Assembly: GCF_021347895.1 (NCBI RefSeq)
Contig: NC_067132.1
Coordinates: 28,799,757-28,863,756 of the forward strand
Origin: Acanthochromis polyacanthus
Taxonomy: Eukaryota > Chordata > Actinopteri > Pomacentridae
DNA length: 64,000 bases
Direction of reading: 5' to 3'
A program made the translations under genes and the position numbers. Below are positions 23,547 to 35,500 of this stretch, one piece after another (the stretch's first letter is position 1; every line of letters starts with the position of its first letter). Below the pieces are notes generated by a model. The model saw only the letters and a program-made list of their open reading frames with translations, was not told the DNA's origin and searched no databases.

Positions 23547-26500
23547 ACTCATGATTTTTTTCAAAGAAAACTGCTCCGTAGCGTTTTTCGTGGCCTACTT
23601 TACATTATTTCATCATATGGCATGTTTTTACGACATGTTGATAAAATGTCATTTTTTTTCGATGTACTATACTATGGCATTTTTTTGGCCAAAATTCATG
23701 ATGATTTTTTTTAAAGTGAACTGCTATATAGCGTGTTTTGTAGCCTACTTTACATTATTTCTGTAGCAGTGAAATCTCTGTATGCTCGAGGACCGACAGC
23801 TACGTTGGGAATCGAACTCACATCTCAGTTTTGTCTTAGACAGTGTTCAATGGTTGAATCCACTGCGCTACCATGGCTCCTTTGCAGTTGGCCTCTTTCT
23901 CTTTGTGCTTTTGACATTCACTTTGGCAGTTGTATGGCAGTCCAAAGTGTCTTAATGGAGTAAGTTGGTCCTAAGTTTCCTAATGGAGTATGCTCGTAGA
24001 AAGTGTCTTCATGAAGTATGTTAGTAGGATGTGTCCTCATAGAGTAAATTAGTGTCTTAATGGAGTATGTTAGTCGGAAGTGTTTTCATACAGAAAGTTA
24101 GTCGTAAACATCTTCTTAGAGTATTATTTCTTTTTATCTGATCTGTAGCTCAGTGAGTTAAGGGTTTGCCAAGTCTTGAACTTGGTAGTCTCTCCTCTTA
24201 TCCCCCTGAGCTACTCACTCAGATACTATTTTATCTTTTTTTGCACATTCATCATCTATTTTTTGTCATTTTCGAGTTCAGTAGAAAGTGTCTTAATGGA
24301 GTATGTTAGTAGAAAGTGTCCTAAAGTGTTCAAGTGTTTGCATGTTCCCCCTGTGCATGCGTGGGTTTTCTCCGGCTACTCTGGCTGCCTCCCACAGACT
24401 AGAAAACGCTTTAAGACCTTTATCTGTTTTTGCTCTTTTGGATTGTTTTCTCTGTTCTGTTCAATTTGATCTTCTAAAGTCTAACTGGTGTCTCTTCAAA
24501 TATTTTGTCTTTAGTTTGTTTCTTCTTAAATGTTTAGTTTTGCTCTTTTTTCACCTTTTATTCTTTTCTAATGTCTGATTTTGAAATGAAACACACTAAT
24601 GTAGTGTATTTCTTTAATCTTTTTTTTACCTGTCAAGATTTTAACCCCAACCTTAAAAATGAAGCAAACCCTTAAATCACAATAAAAATACTTTTATTGT
24701 CACAATCATGAGTTAGTCAGTTAAATCAATTCAACTTTATTTAGCACCTTTCACACAGATGACAAAACTACACAAGCAAAGAGAAAAAAAAACTATGATT
24801 GAAACTCAAAAACATATTCTTAAACAAAGATTTTACATGGTAATAAAATATTTTGTGTCCAGGGGATGAAGGGAGTTTATCGACATCTTCTTGGGCTCAC
24901 ATGGTAAATCATTTAAAATAGAAACTTGATATTCAATGTCAGGAAGCTGGAAACTGCAGAGCAACAGAAGAAGCAAAAATCTCCTGTTCTCTCCTCTCAT
25001 GAGTCGACTCTTCTGGTGCTTTCAGACCAAACAAGAATACAGAATGCGTCTGACCAAAAACCTCTCAAGACTCACTACAGCCAAGATAAAGACACAACTC
25101 AGCTGCACCAAATCCACTAATCACTGCACACATTAGCACCATGTGCTGACTGTGGCTAAAGAACCACATTTACCAAGACAACTATCCAGTACAAAGCCCT
25201 AAAACACACCAAGAAACACATTAAAGAGGATTTTACTGCTGGAAGCTGCAAGCCAACACCTAAAGAACAAACTAAAGCAACAGAGCCAAACCTTGTTCAG
25301 TGAAGAGAAGCAGAGGAAATGTTTGACTGCAGACATAAAGCAGGAAGACACTGAGCTGCTCAGGTGTTCCTGATAACACCAAGCAGCCACCTGGACAGCC
25401 AATAGGAACACAGCTTACTGGAAATCCAGAGGGATGGCTTAGTGAAGGAAATTTAGTTTAAAGTTGAAGCAGAAAGTTAACAAAGAAAGTTGAAAACCAC
25501 CTTCTGATACCTGAAATCTCTTGAGTTTTCACACAAAGAACACCTGAACATGTCAGACTGGTTCCATTGTAGAACCTTCACTGTAAAAACGTCATAGTAT
25601 GGTGTGTTGCATTATTTCACCATATGGTATGTTTTTATGACATGTTGAAAATTAGTGAGTTTTTTTGACATAGTATACTATGGCATTTTTTTGTGCCAAA
25701 ATTCATGATGATTCTGTTTTTACTTCACTTTACTCTCACGACTCCTAGAACTCTTCAATAAATGCAAACCATGCATTTTTTGTATTTTTTATTCATTATA
25801 GGTTCTGGAAATATGACTGCTGGTCAGTTTCTGTTTCATCTGACCACGGAACTTTCCTCCAGAAGGCCTTTTCTTTGTCCTTTTCATAATAAATGTAGGA
25901 AAGAACCAACATGTATAGTGTTTTTTGTGACAAAAACACAAATTTTTCAATGATCCCATCATTGGTTGAGAAGTCATTGGAAATTCAAGACTACCATGAC
26001 ATGCATGGTCTTCACAACTGTATGTAACTTTTTTTGAATCCAATTTAATTCAATTCAATTTATTTATATAGTGCCAGTTACAGGTCAAATTGTCTCAAGA
26101 TGCTGTACAGAACCCATATGCCTGAACCCCAAGATCAAACCCTAAGGCGACAGTGGCAAGAAAAAACTCCCGTTTTACGGGAAGAAACCTTGAGAAGAAT
26201 ACGGCTCTTTATGTGGGGGGACCCATCTGCCTGCTGGCCGGTGGGTTGGGAGGGACAGAAGAGGTAGAGACGTGGAGAGGAAAGGGGAGATGGAGGGGGA
26301 ACAGGAGGGATGGGAGAAGAGGAGAGTGGGGAACAACTGTATACTTCAAAAGAACATTTGCTGGTATGTCAATATAAGTATTTTTAATTCTTTGAAAACA
26401 GGTGTTGTTTGGCCCCAAAAATCCAGTATTGGTCGGGCCCTTAACTTTTACTCTCTGTGTGACTCACCCTACTCTGGGATCATCAGGTCTCCTCATCTCG

Positions 26501-29500
26501 ATGGTGTGCAAAGGACCATTGAGGTTCACGACATAGAGAGTGATGACTGGGTTTTCCTCACCAGCCTGAACAGGACAAGAAGGCGAAGAAACGCAGCTTA
26601 GTCAACTATAAAATGCCATCCATCCATCCATCCATCCATCCATCCATCCATCCATCCATCATCCTCACTGGGTCGTGGGGGCTGAAGTCTTTCCCAGCTG
26701 ACTTAGGGTGAAAGCAGGGGACACTCTGGTGTCAGAATTTTTCGAGTAATCCAACTAAAACTACTACAAAATGATCAGTAAAACGCTGTATGAAGGGAAA
26801 ATACATACTTTTGGGTAATGGTAGTCCTTCCCCATTGGGTAGGGTGAGCCTGTAAACATCGGCAGCTCCATCCTGGGCACCAGAGTGTCGTTGATGGTGG
26901 CATAAGCCAACCTGGCACCATCTGGAGACCACCAATGGGCGACATGGGACTGGAAAATCTCCTCTGGAAGAGTCGGAGCGAAATGACCATCAATCATAGT
27001 AACAGCAGGGGAAAAACACTGCAAAAACACAAGTTAATTACATGGCAGCAGGCCAGCAGCATCACACCGTTGTTACTTGTCAGGGATAGAAATGAACGGG
27101 CGTTTCGGGAAAAATATATTCTAAAATGCATAATATGCTCATTATCATTAGCGGCGCTCTTTGTGCTTCACTTTTCTCTTTTCTGCTCATTAAGTTGTTC
27201 ATGCGTGAATGTTATCTCCTATTGGACATCACAAGGGATTTATGGGTGGAAAGCTGAGCATTTCTTTTTATTACAAGCACGTCAAAAACCAAAGAACACA
27301 AGTGAATGATAATATAATTTTCCTCTAAAGGGTAGAAATGCTGTCATTTCTTCTTAGAAACCCTGAAAAACCTAAACCACGGTAGTAATATTATATTTCT
27401 GCCTTCTCAATGTCCACTATCCAACATCCCAACCTAAAATTCTGAAGTCAATTCTTTGGTCTTGACTTCAGATCCAACACAGTAAAACCTCTTTCAGGCT
27501 GGATTTAGGGGATACAAAGGTACCTACTATAGATTCTTCTTGGAAACCCTGAACTTGGGTAGTAAAGTGGCATTTTTCTGCCTTCTCAATGTTTTCGTCC
27601 AGTTGCTGTTGTCTTCTATCCAACATCACAACTTAAAATTCACCTTATACACTGAGGTATCACACCTCACCTCCATTGTTCTACTTCCTACACAGAACTG
27701 GATTTACATCGGTTGTTCTGGTCAAACTAGCAGCTCTTCTCATTGTCCCTTCAGGAATACAGTATAACTATCTGTATTTGGACTCTCTTTTAAACCTGCA
27801 CACAAAAACACAACTTTGAGGTTATAAATCACATCAACTTTTTATCTCAGCAAAGCCCATTGACCGAAATAGAAGCCGTTTCCTAGAACTGCACCAAACA
27901 GCAATTTCTTACCACCGGATAACTTTAGTTTTCAGGTTGTTGCTACCCATTTTCAGCAAGAAAAACTCGCTCCAACTCATTTCAGACTCGTGACCTACAG
28001 GGTTCCCTTGAGTCCTTCTCCATGCAGGTGTGTGAAATAATGCAGCAATCACACACTCACACACACACACACACACACACAAACACTCTTGCTCGACAGA
28101 CAGCCTGAAAATAATGGAGAACGAATGCAAGTCTGGGTGCTTCATCTCTGCAGCGACACCCACAAATGCCTCTGTCAACACGCGGTGACTCATCAAGAAA
28201 TTATGCAAATAAACGCAAGCTGAGGGAACTTTTTTTAGACAACATAAAACATTGCCTTGACAATCCGACTTCATTATTAAGTCGGCGGCTACAACGCAAA
28301 CTGTTGGACTTATTGTTGCAGCCCCGCCACCAGCTACATTTATATCAACTTTTTGCAATTAAAATTTCATTAATGCTGTTTATCTGTGCGACTGGGTGCT
28401 GGCTTCGGGGAATTAACAGACATCAGCCACCAATTAGCATTTTCATTAACCGTGCATGCTTGGTGGAATCGCTTGATATGCAGCATCATTTGTCAAACAC
28501 TCTCGGCGTAGATGTCTGTGTGCATTTGTTCTCTGATGCAGCTCTGCAAAAGTGCTTTCCCTTGTATCTCTTCCATGCCGGACACTGTTTGGCTAATTAA
28601 AAAGCTGGTAATCGTTATGCTAAAGACATGAGAGCTAATGGCGGTATCAACTCCAGGTGCCTGGTGTGTCCACTTGCACCCTGCAGGCAGAACTCAGCGG
28701 GAAAAGATTGGATCTCGCTGTTTGATGATGAACAGAGCGGCGCGGCATTAAAGTGCATTTGCAAACGATGGAAAGGAAGGGGGGAGAAAAAAATAAAATA
28801 AAAAGGCGATTTCAAGCACGGCCGCTCCCACCGCTGCCTGCTGACTCCACCAGAGGCAGCTTTAAAAAGCTTTCCACGTGGAGTGGAACCGCCGGGCTGT
28901 CGGATCCGCTCGGCTGGGGACGCCCCGTCACCTTGGCTGGTCGAGGAGAAATGTTTCTAGAAGTGTCCTGAGATAACAAAAGAAAACGAGAGGACAAAAG
29001 AAAGAGAGGAAAAAGCGAGACAAGAGAGCCACTTTTAATGAGCCAACTCTCATTTTCCCTCTTAAGTAATGAGATCCGTGTCGGTTTTTTCTTTTCATGG
29101 CCGCCTCATTGTGATGATTACCAAGGTGAGCTGTCGGAGGCTCATCTCCTCGCTCTGTGTTCTCCATCCTGCTGTGCAGACTACATTATTCACTGAGCAC
29201 AGGACATTACTAATGCATGAGATAGCCCCAGTCAAGTGGCCAATGAGAAATAATGAGTGCAAGGTGACACATTTAGGCAAAGTGACTGATGAGGAATGGA
29301 AAATTAAATGTTCCAGGTGGCATTTAGGTGATTTTTTTTCCCTCTATTAATAGAATGCAACCTCACACACACGGGTGTATTAATTGTATGCTGATGTAGG
29401 AGTCATATTTTGACAAAGTGATCAAGTCTCTTTTAGAAAATATAATCTCATGCTTCCAACAGAGGGCAGCGGAGACACACGCTAAAGCAGCAGCACAGCA

Positions 29501-32500
29501 AAGGAAGAAATGCAGGTTTTGTTCCAAGTGCCCGATGAGGACTTTCAGGCCACTGATTCTATGTTTTTGGATATTTATAGTCTGAGTAGCATTCACCTCT
29601 GCCAATCAAATGACACAAAACTAAGTCTCCGAGCAGCTGTCCTGAATAAACAACGACTTTGAAACATGCATTTCAACTGAAAGAATACACACCTCACTGA
29701 CGAGCAAATCTAGTTGGATGACACGACATTCTGGTTCTTTCTTCATTTTGGTGTCAGTGAAACAGGCATTACTCTAAATATAATTCTGTTCTCTCACTGT
29801 GCTGACTGATAATACAGTGAAAGTGCTAATTAGACCAAAGAGAGAAGCACATGACAGAGAGGTGATATCTTGCTGCTAAAAAATCCTCACGTACAGTTTT
29901 GTTGCTCAGTGCAAAGAAAACTTTCTTAGAGGATGCACAAAGAAAAATGCCATTACAGCGCATTGCTTATGGAGCTCTATAGAATTGGAGGACATTTGGG
30001 CTTCAAAATGTTTGAAAAATAAACCTTCTCTTTTACAGTTTTCTTCCTGTTGCAGTGCGTCTTATTTTATAGTAGTGTTTGTAGCATTGCTGCCCTCTGA
30101 GAACAACATATTTCTAAAAAAAAAAGAAAAAGCTCAGGAAAACAGCCCTGTTTTTGTGACAACAAACAGCTAATCCCTGAATAGTTTATTTGGCTTAAAA
30201 AGGAGAAGAAAGGAACACTTAATCCCTCAGTTTAGTACAAACATTTAAAAATAACCATACTTAGAGATAGAAAGTCACTGCTGGACAGAAACTATATATT
30301 TGGAAAAAAAAGAAGAAGCAATTTAGGGAGTAACTAAAGCTGCCAGACAACTGCAGTGGATTAAAAAGTATAATATTTCCCTTTGAGATGTACTGTAGCA
30401 GAAATACAAAGCTGCATAAAATGGAAATACTCAAGTTAAGTACTTAGATTTACACTTAAATGCAGTACTTGATAAACCCCATTAGAAGTCATTGGAACAG
30501 TTGGGCACAATGTCATGACTTTGGCTCCAAAAAACATGACTGAATTGCATTCTGGGAAACATAAAATCCAACATTTTTAAAGCTTGACTGATACAAGACT
30601 GAAAGACTGAAAGACAAGATTTTTCAACCTCTGCTTCTTCAATTATTCACTATTCTTTTTACAGTCTCATGATTCTTCCAACTGGATGTTAAAATGATTT
30701 CAAACATATCTGGAAATGACTCCAAACCATTATTCTTGAAAGATTTTTATCAAATAAACAGAAACCCAATCTTTAAGAATTCATTGACTTTGAAAACCGG
30801 AGAATCCTGACTGTCCCAAACCCTGATGAAGAAAAAGTTCTACCAAACCACTCCTAAGTGACTTCAGTTTGACTTCAGCATTCACACCAAGCTAAAACTA
30901 ACATTTGTTTTTTGTATTCCCTTATTTAATCTCTCCCTTTCCGGTGTGCAACTGTTTGATTGTGTGGTTCCTCTCTGGCCCTGCAGGCTCCGACACAAAC
31001 AGAGCGATAAACAGAAACAACCCCGGCGAACAAGCCTCTCGATGCAAACAGTCATCTAGCCAAACATCTATGGGGCGAGCGCGACTCAAATCAAAGCGGC
31101 GCCGGGTTTTTATCTCGGCACACCAGAGCCCAATAAACAGCTGTTTCCTCGGGCTGCGTCACACTGCAGGATGTGTCAGTATCAGCACGGCCTCAATAAT
31201 CAGACAGCCGACAGATGACACAACACTCGAGACTCTCCCGAGGCCTTTTGGACTATTACACACAGCCGACGGGGCTCTTGGCTGTATCCTCCTCGTATAT
31301 TTTTTTTATTTTGCTTTTAATTTACTTCTTCTTTCTCTCTCATCGCTTTCCCGTTGCCCTACAAACCAGACAAACACACACGGATTAAGACGAGCAAAGC
31401 AAGCCAGAGGATATTCAAGCCTGGGAGATTATTTGCCAACCTTTCACCCCTTAGCGTAAAATCTGCTGCACAGCGATGGCCAGAGCTTAAGACCTCATTT
31501 CTCCAGAGCAGCAGCAGTCTGAGCCTCAGCTTGACCTTGGCCAGAGGAGAGCGTGAGTCATTAGCATGGAAAATCGTCTGCCTTGCAGTCTCACTGATGA
31601 ATGTAAACATTACACAGCTTGGCACGGCTTCTAAGCTCCCCCGGAGGTGCTTGCATCACCTCCTGGGCCAACGCCAAATCTATTTACAGGCTCACATATA
31701 CACTTTTCCCAAGGAGATTCATCATTAACGGCACTGGAAAAGGTCTTTTAGTGTGTTTAAAGTATAAAAAAATAAGCCCAGATCAAATTAAATCATCAGC
31801 TTCCAAGACGTTTTGACATGCGGGGCGCTGGAAAGCAACTGCCTAACATCTCGTTCCATAACTAAAGGCATCTTTCTGCTGTTATCACTCTCTCCAGTTG
31901 CAGGCTTTGCACCAGCCTGTGAAACCTGGCAGTGAAAACGTGGCTCCATTTGGCTACTAGAGCACCGCCGAGGTCCAACACTGATGTTGGGCGATAAGGT
32001 CTGGCTCACAGCTCTAAGTTCAAACCAATAGATGATGGACGGAGTTGAAGTCAGGCCACTAAAGTTGCTCCAACACCATCAAACTGGGGATTTCTGGATG
32101 GATTCGTGCAGAGGCCATTGTCATGCTGAAAGCTAAACTGCCGCCATAGTGTTCAAAGCAAGCTATTGTTAAAGATGCCACTGCATGATGGAGCATGAAA
32201 GAGCCTCTCTGGTTGCTGATTAAACTCCTAAAAACCCATCTCTGGGTATCAAAAGTCCTATTTGCATCAGGTTAGAACCACCTGGGGACCTCATGTGATT
32301 TAGAAATGAACCCTCAACGTCTGTTTCATGCGGCGCATTTGCAAAAGAAAAGCAAAGTCTACATTTTACTCAGATTTACTGAGGTTATCTTGTACTGCAC
32401 ATAAAACATTTCAGCATTTGTACATTCTTATTTCACTTAGGACATTTTATTCAGTGTGCACAGTACCAGTAAAAAAGTTTGGGGTCACGTAGGCAATTTC

Positions 32501-35500
32501 ATGTTTTCCATGAGAACTCCCACTTTTATCCATGTGCTAACATAACTGCACAAGGGTTTTCTAATCATCAATGAGCCTTTCAGCACCATTAGCTAACACA
32601 ATGTAGCATTAGAACACAGGAGTGATGGTTGCTGGAAATGTTCCTCTGTACCCCTATGGAGATATTCCATTAAAAATCAGCTGCTAGAATAGTCATTTAC
32701 CACATTAACAATGTCTGGACTGGATTTCTGATTCATTTAATTTTATCTTCATTGAAAAAATAATGCTTTTCTTTCAAAAAATAAAAACATTTCTAAATGT
32801 TCCTAAAATATTTGAACGGCACTACTGTAAATGCTACACTTATTGTGCATTCTGCATTTTTCTTATTGTTCACTTTTACTTTTTTTGCTAATTTATATGT
32901 ATTTATGATGGAGGTAAACTTACTCTTTCTGCTGTAACAACTGAATTTCCCCTCATGGATTAATAAGAAGTATTTCTAATTCTATTCTATTCTATTCTAT
33001 TCTATTCTATTCTATTCTATTCTATTCTATTCTATTCTATTCTATATGTTCCTGCATCTCCTCCATCTAAAAAAGTTTCATTTATAATTGCCAAAGCAGC
33101 CTCTGTAATTCTCAAGTGAGAAGGAGGCAGAAGAAAAGTGCAGAGAAAACAGAAACCCTGCAAAAAAAAAAAAAAAAAAGGACAAAACTGCTCCTAATCA
33201 CAGTGATACTTGTGCACACAAGACTATTATTATCACAGGATGTGTCTGTTTGGCAAAATATGGACGATAATTTGCAGTGGAATCTTGTCGTGGAGTTGGC
33301 AAATTATGGGCAAAAAAAAGACGACTGCTGCAATTATTACAAATTAGCGGAGATCCCTGGCTAATGCTAGTCCTGTGAGAAAAAGGATGGAGTTACATAT
33401 TTAGATGTTTTTTCCTATTAAAATTATTCTTTAGTGGCTTATTTGTAACACAACACTGCTGCTTCCTGTAGAAAGTGTAGATCTATGAAATCACGGCTAT
33501 TTCGCTATGCACCTCTTTCCACTTGCTGCAGCTCGAGCACACCAGCTCACCTACATCTCTGCTCAAACACTGTAAAACTGCACAATTTTCAGTGTAGTAT
33601 TGGAGTAATTCACCCAAACTATAAGAGACAATGAAAGTCGCACAGAATCGGTTCCTTAAGTTACATTTTTGGCTTAAAATGCGCCTCTTAGCATGTAAAA
33701 AAAAAAAAAAAAAACACCATGTGGGCACACTAATGAGGTAAAAAATGTGATTTTCTGAAGAGCAGGGCCTTTAAGACTTCTAATTATTGGAACTAAAGGG
33801 CAAAAAAACATGGAAAGAAGCCTCAAATAACTGGTGTGTTTGCATACTTTTGGGCAAATACTACCCAATTAGTGCAGTAAACTTAATCGAGCACGACTTA
33901 AAACTATCTTAACCCTGTGTTTTGTTGTCTTTAATGTTTTCTGTGTTACATCAGCATATTTAAACTGCTAATTCTATCAAATACAGCAAACATCAGCACT
34001 GACATTGAACTCTATGTGCAGTTTTTCTTCACAATAAAATATTTCCACATCACATCACCTACTTAAGGAACAAAATACAATTCTGTTGTCCTATGATTCA
34101 CTTTTATCTCAACATTATGGGGCTGATTCTGTGTTTTATCTCTGGCTGAAAGACTTATCTGGTCAATAAGTGGTGAGTGTAAATTACCGGGCCTTCAGCA
34201 GCCCATAAATATGAGGGGTGTGGGGATGGGGTGGGGGGTGAGAGACCGCAATAACGCTTTGATTAACGTTTAAATGTGGGATCGCTCTTGAAGGATGGAC
34301 TCGGTTTCAAATTTCGGCAGCGATAAGGGGAGCTGTGGGTGGGTTATGTTAAATAAAAACCAAAATGAAAAGTGTTGACCTCAAATAACCCCCAAAGCCT
34401 CAGCGGTCTACGATATGGCAGCCGTTTACATCATCAGACGGATGTGTTTCCTGCAGGACTAACAGCTTGTTGTGTATCTCAGGTTTTTGGTATTTCTGCT
34501 ATCTGTGCATCTATGACTCTGCAGCTCCCCATCTCTGTTATTAAAACACTGCTCCACCAGCAGATATAAACTCAAATGCTAGCGCAGTCCCCCTGTTCTG
34601 ATTTACACTGCGAGGCGCACAGGTGAGCTTTGATCCGCCGTGTTGACGCTAGGAGAGCTCTTCGACTTCTGTATCGCAACACACACACGGAATTAATGCA
34701 AATCAACTGATGTAGAACATTCATTCATTTTCGGTGGCTGTGTAAAGCAGAAGCAAATTGACAGAATATCCATTTTTAATTTACCTGCAGGAAATCAAGC
34801 GCCACATGCCAAAAATACTAATGTGCCTGCAGACACTTGGGAGTCATACTGTCTCATGTCATTACTCTCTGATGCACGTGTTGCTGCAGAGCTCAGATTA
34901 ACAGTAATGGGATAAAGAGAGGAGACAGAAAGAGCCTGAACATGCATAATTTCTGTATTTATCATGACTTTAGCTCCTTTCCCGTAATCTGATGGAGTCT
35001 GAATGCGACGGCTTCATGTCTGGATAAACACCCCGGTGAGTTTTCCATTAAAGTTGCAACAGCTTCACTTGGCTAAAAACTAAACTTCATGCAGTCACAT
35101 TAACAGACAGGAATGCAGATTTTAGTAGTTTTAGTAGTTACTTGAATGAGCAGCAAGGTTCAGTTCGACAGAATAATCAAATTCATTCTCGTGCACAATA
35201 ATCAGGGTGCTAGCGCAAACTTCCTGCTGTGAGACCCACAATTCTATGTAATAAAAAACTTGCCAATGTTAGTGCTTAGTCCAGCAAGCAAGAGTGTCCT
35301 GCCACTCTTTAAAACTGCTAAAGGAACAAGACAAAGATCCAAAAGCAATGTCAAGCCTCCAAACTCCACAGATGTAGAACCAATTGACCATCAGCACAAA
35401 CAACAACAAGCCTGATCCAACCTGGTCCCACAGGGATCCACTGCTGATGTCCTGATGTCTGACACCACAAGATGAGATCATTTGGCAAAACAAAGCTGAC

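Larger units (their letters stand above)
10191..23765. repeat. Main satellite: ~150-bp monomers in a higher-order repeat with embedded SINEs
   Basis: The landmark tttcatcatatggcatgttt recurs about every 150 bp (10,409; 10,561; 10,927; 11,079; 11,231 and so on). Each monomer carries a near-perfect palindrome (aaaaaatg-t-catttttt), the words catactatactatggcg and caaaattcatgatg, and long A/T tracts. After every one to five monomers (usually two or three) the same tRNA-derived SINE appears, starting (plus-strand low edge) near 10,751, 11,381, 11,848, 12,460, 13,086, 13,553, 14,018, 14,638, 15,104, 15,693, 16,589, 16,884, 17,498, 18,119, 18,584, 19,164, 19,753, 20,360, 20,656, 21,268, 21,743, 22,560 and 23,310. 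All short open frames here (Phe/Met-rich peptides) are by-products. Confidence 0.96.
8620..26467. other. 17.8-kb intron between dpp6 exons 7 and 8
   Basis: Hosts the large satellite (10.19-23.77 kb). Left of it, 8,690-10,020 contains the TA microsatellite, unrecognised sequence, and about 9,840-9,990 of a dispersed fish repeat built on acttaagtacat-like words. Right of it are a second tRNA-type SINE, a 28-bp minisatellite, a V-SINE core fragment, a relic satellite monomer (25,570) and a common teleost repeat (26,040). The stretch 24,840-25,560 is unrecognised. Confidence 0.7.

Noticed and set aside
10133..23766. Dozens of open frames of 60-200 codons giving Phe/Met/His-rich peptides
   Set aside because: They come from the satellite monomer and SINE read in several frames. 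The peptides repeat with the DNA period and exist only because the monomer has few stops.
26153..26601. Gly/Glu/Arg-rich open frames near exon 7
   Set aside because: They cover a common teleost repeat and the antisense of exon 7.
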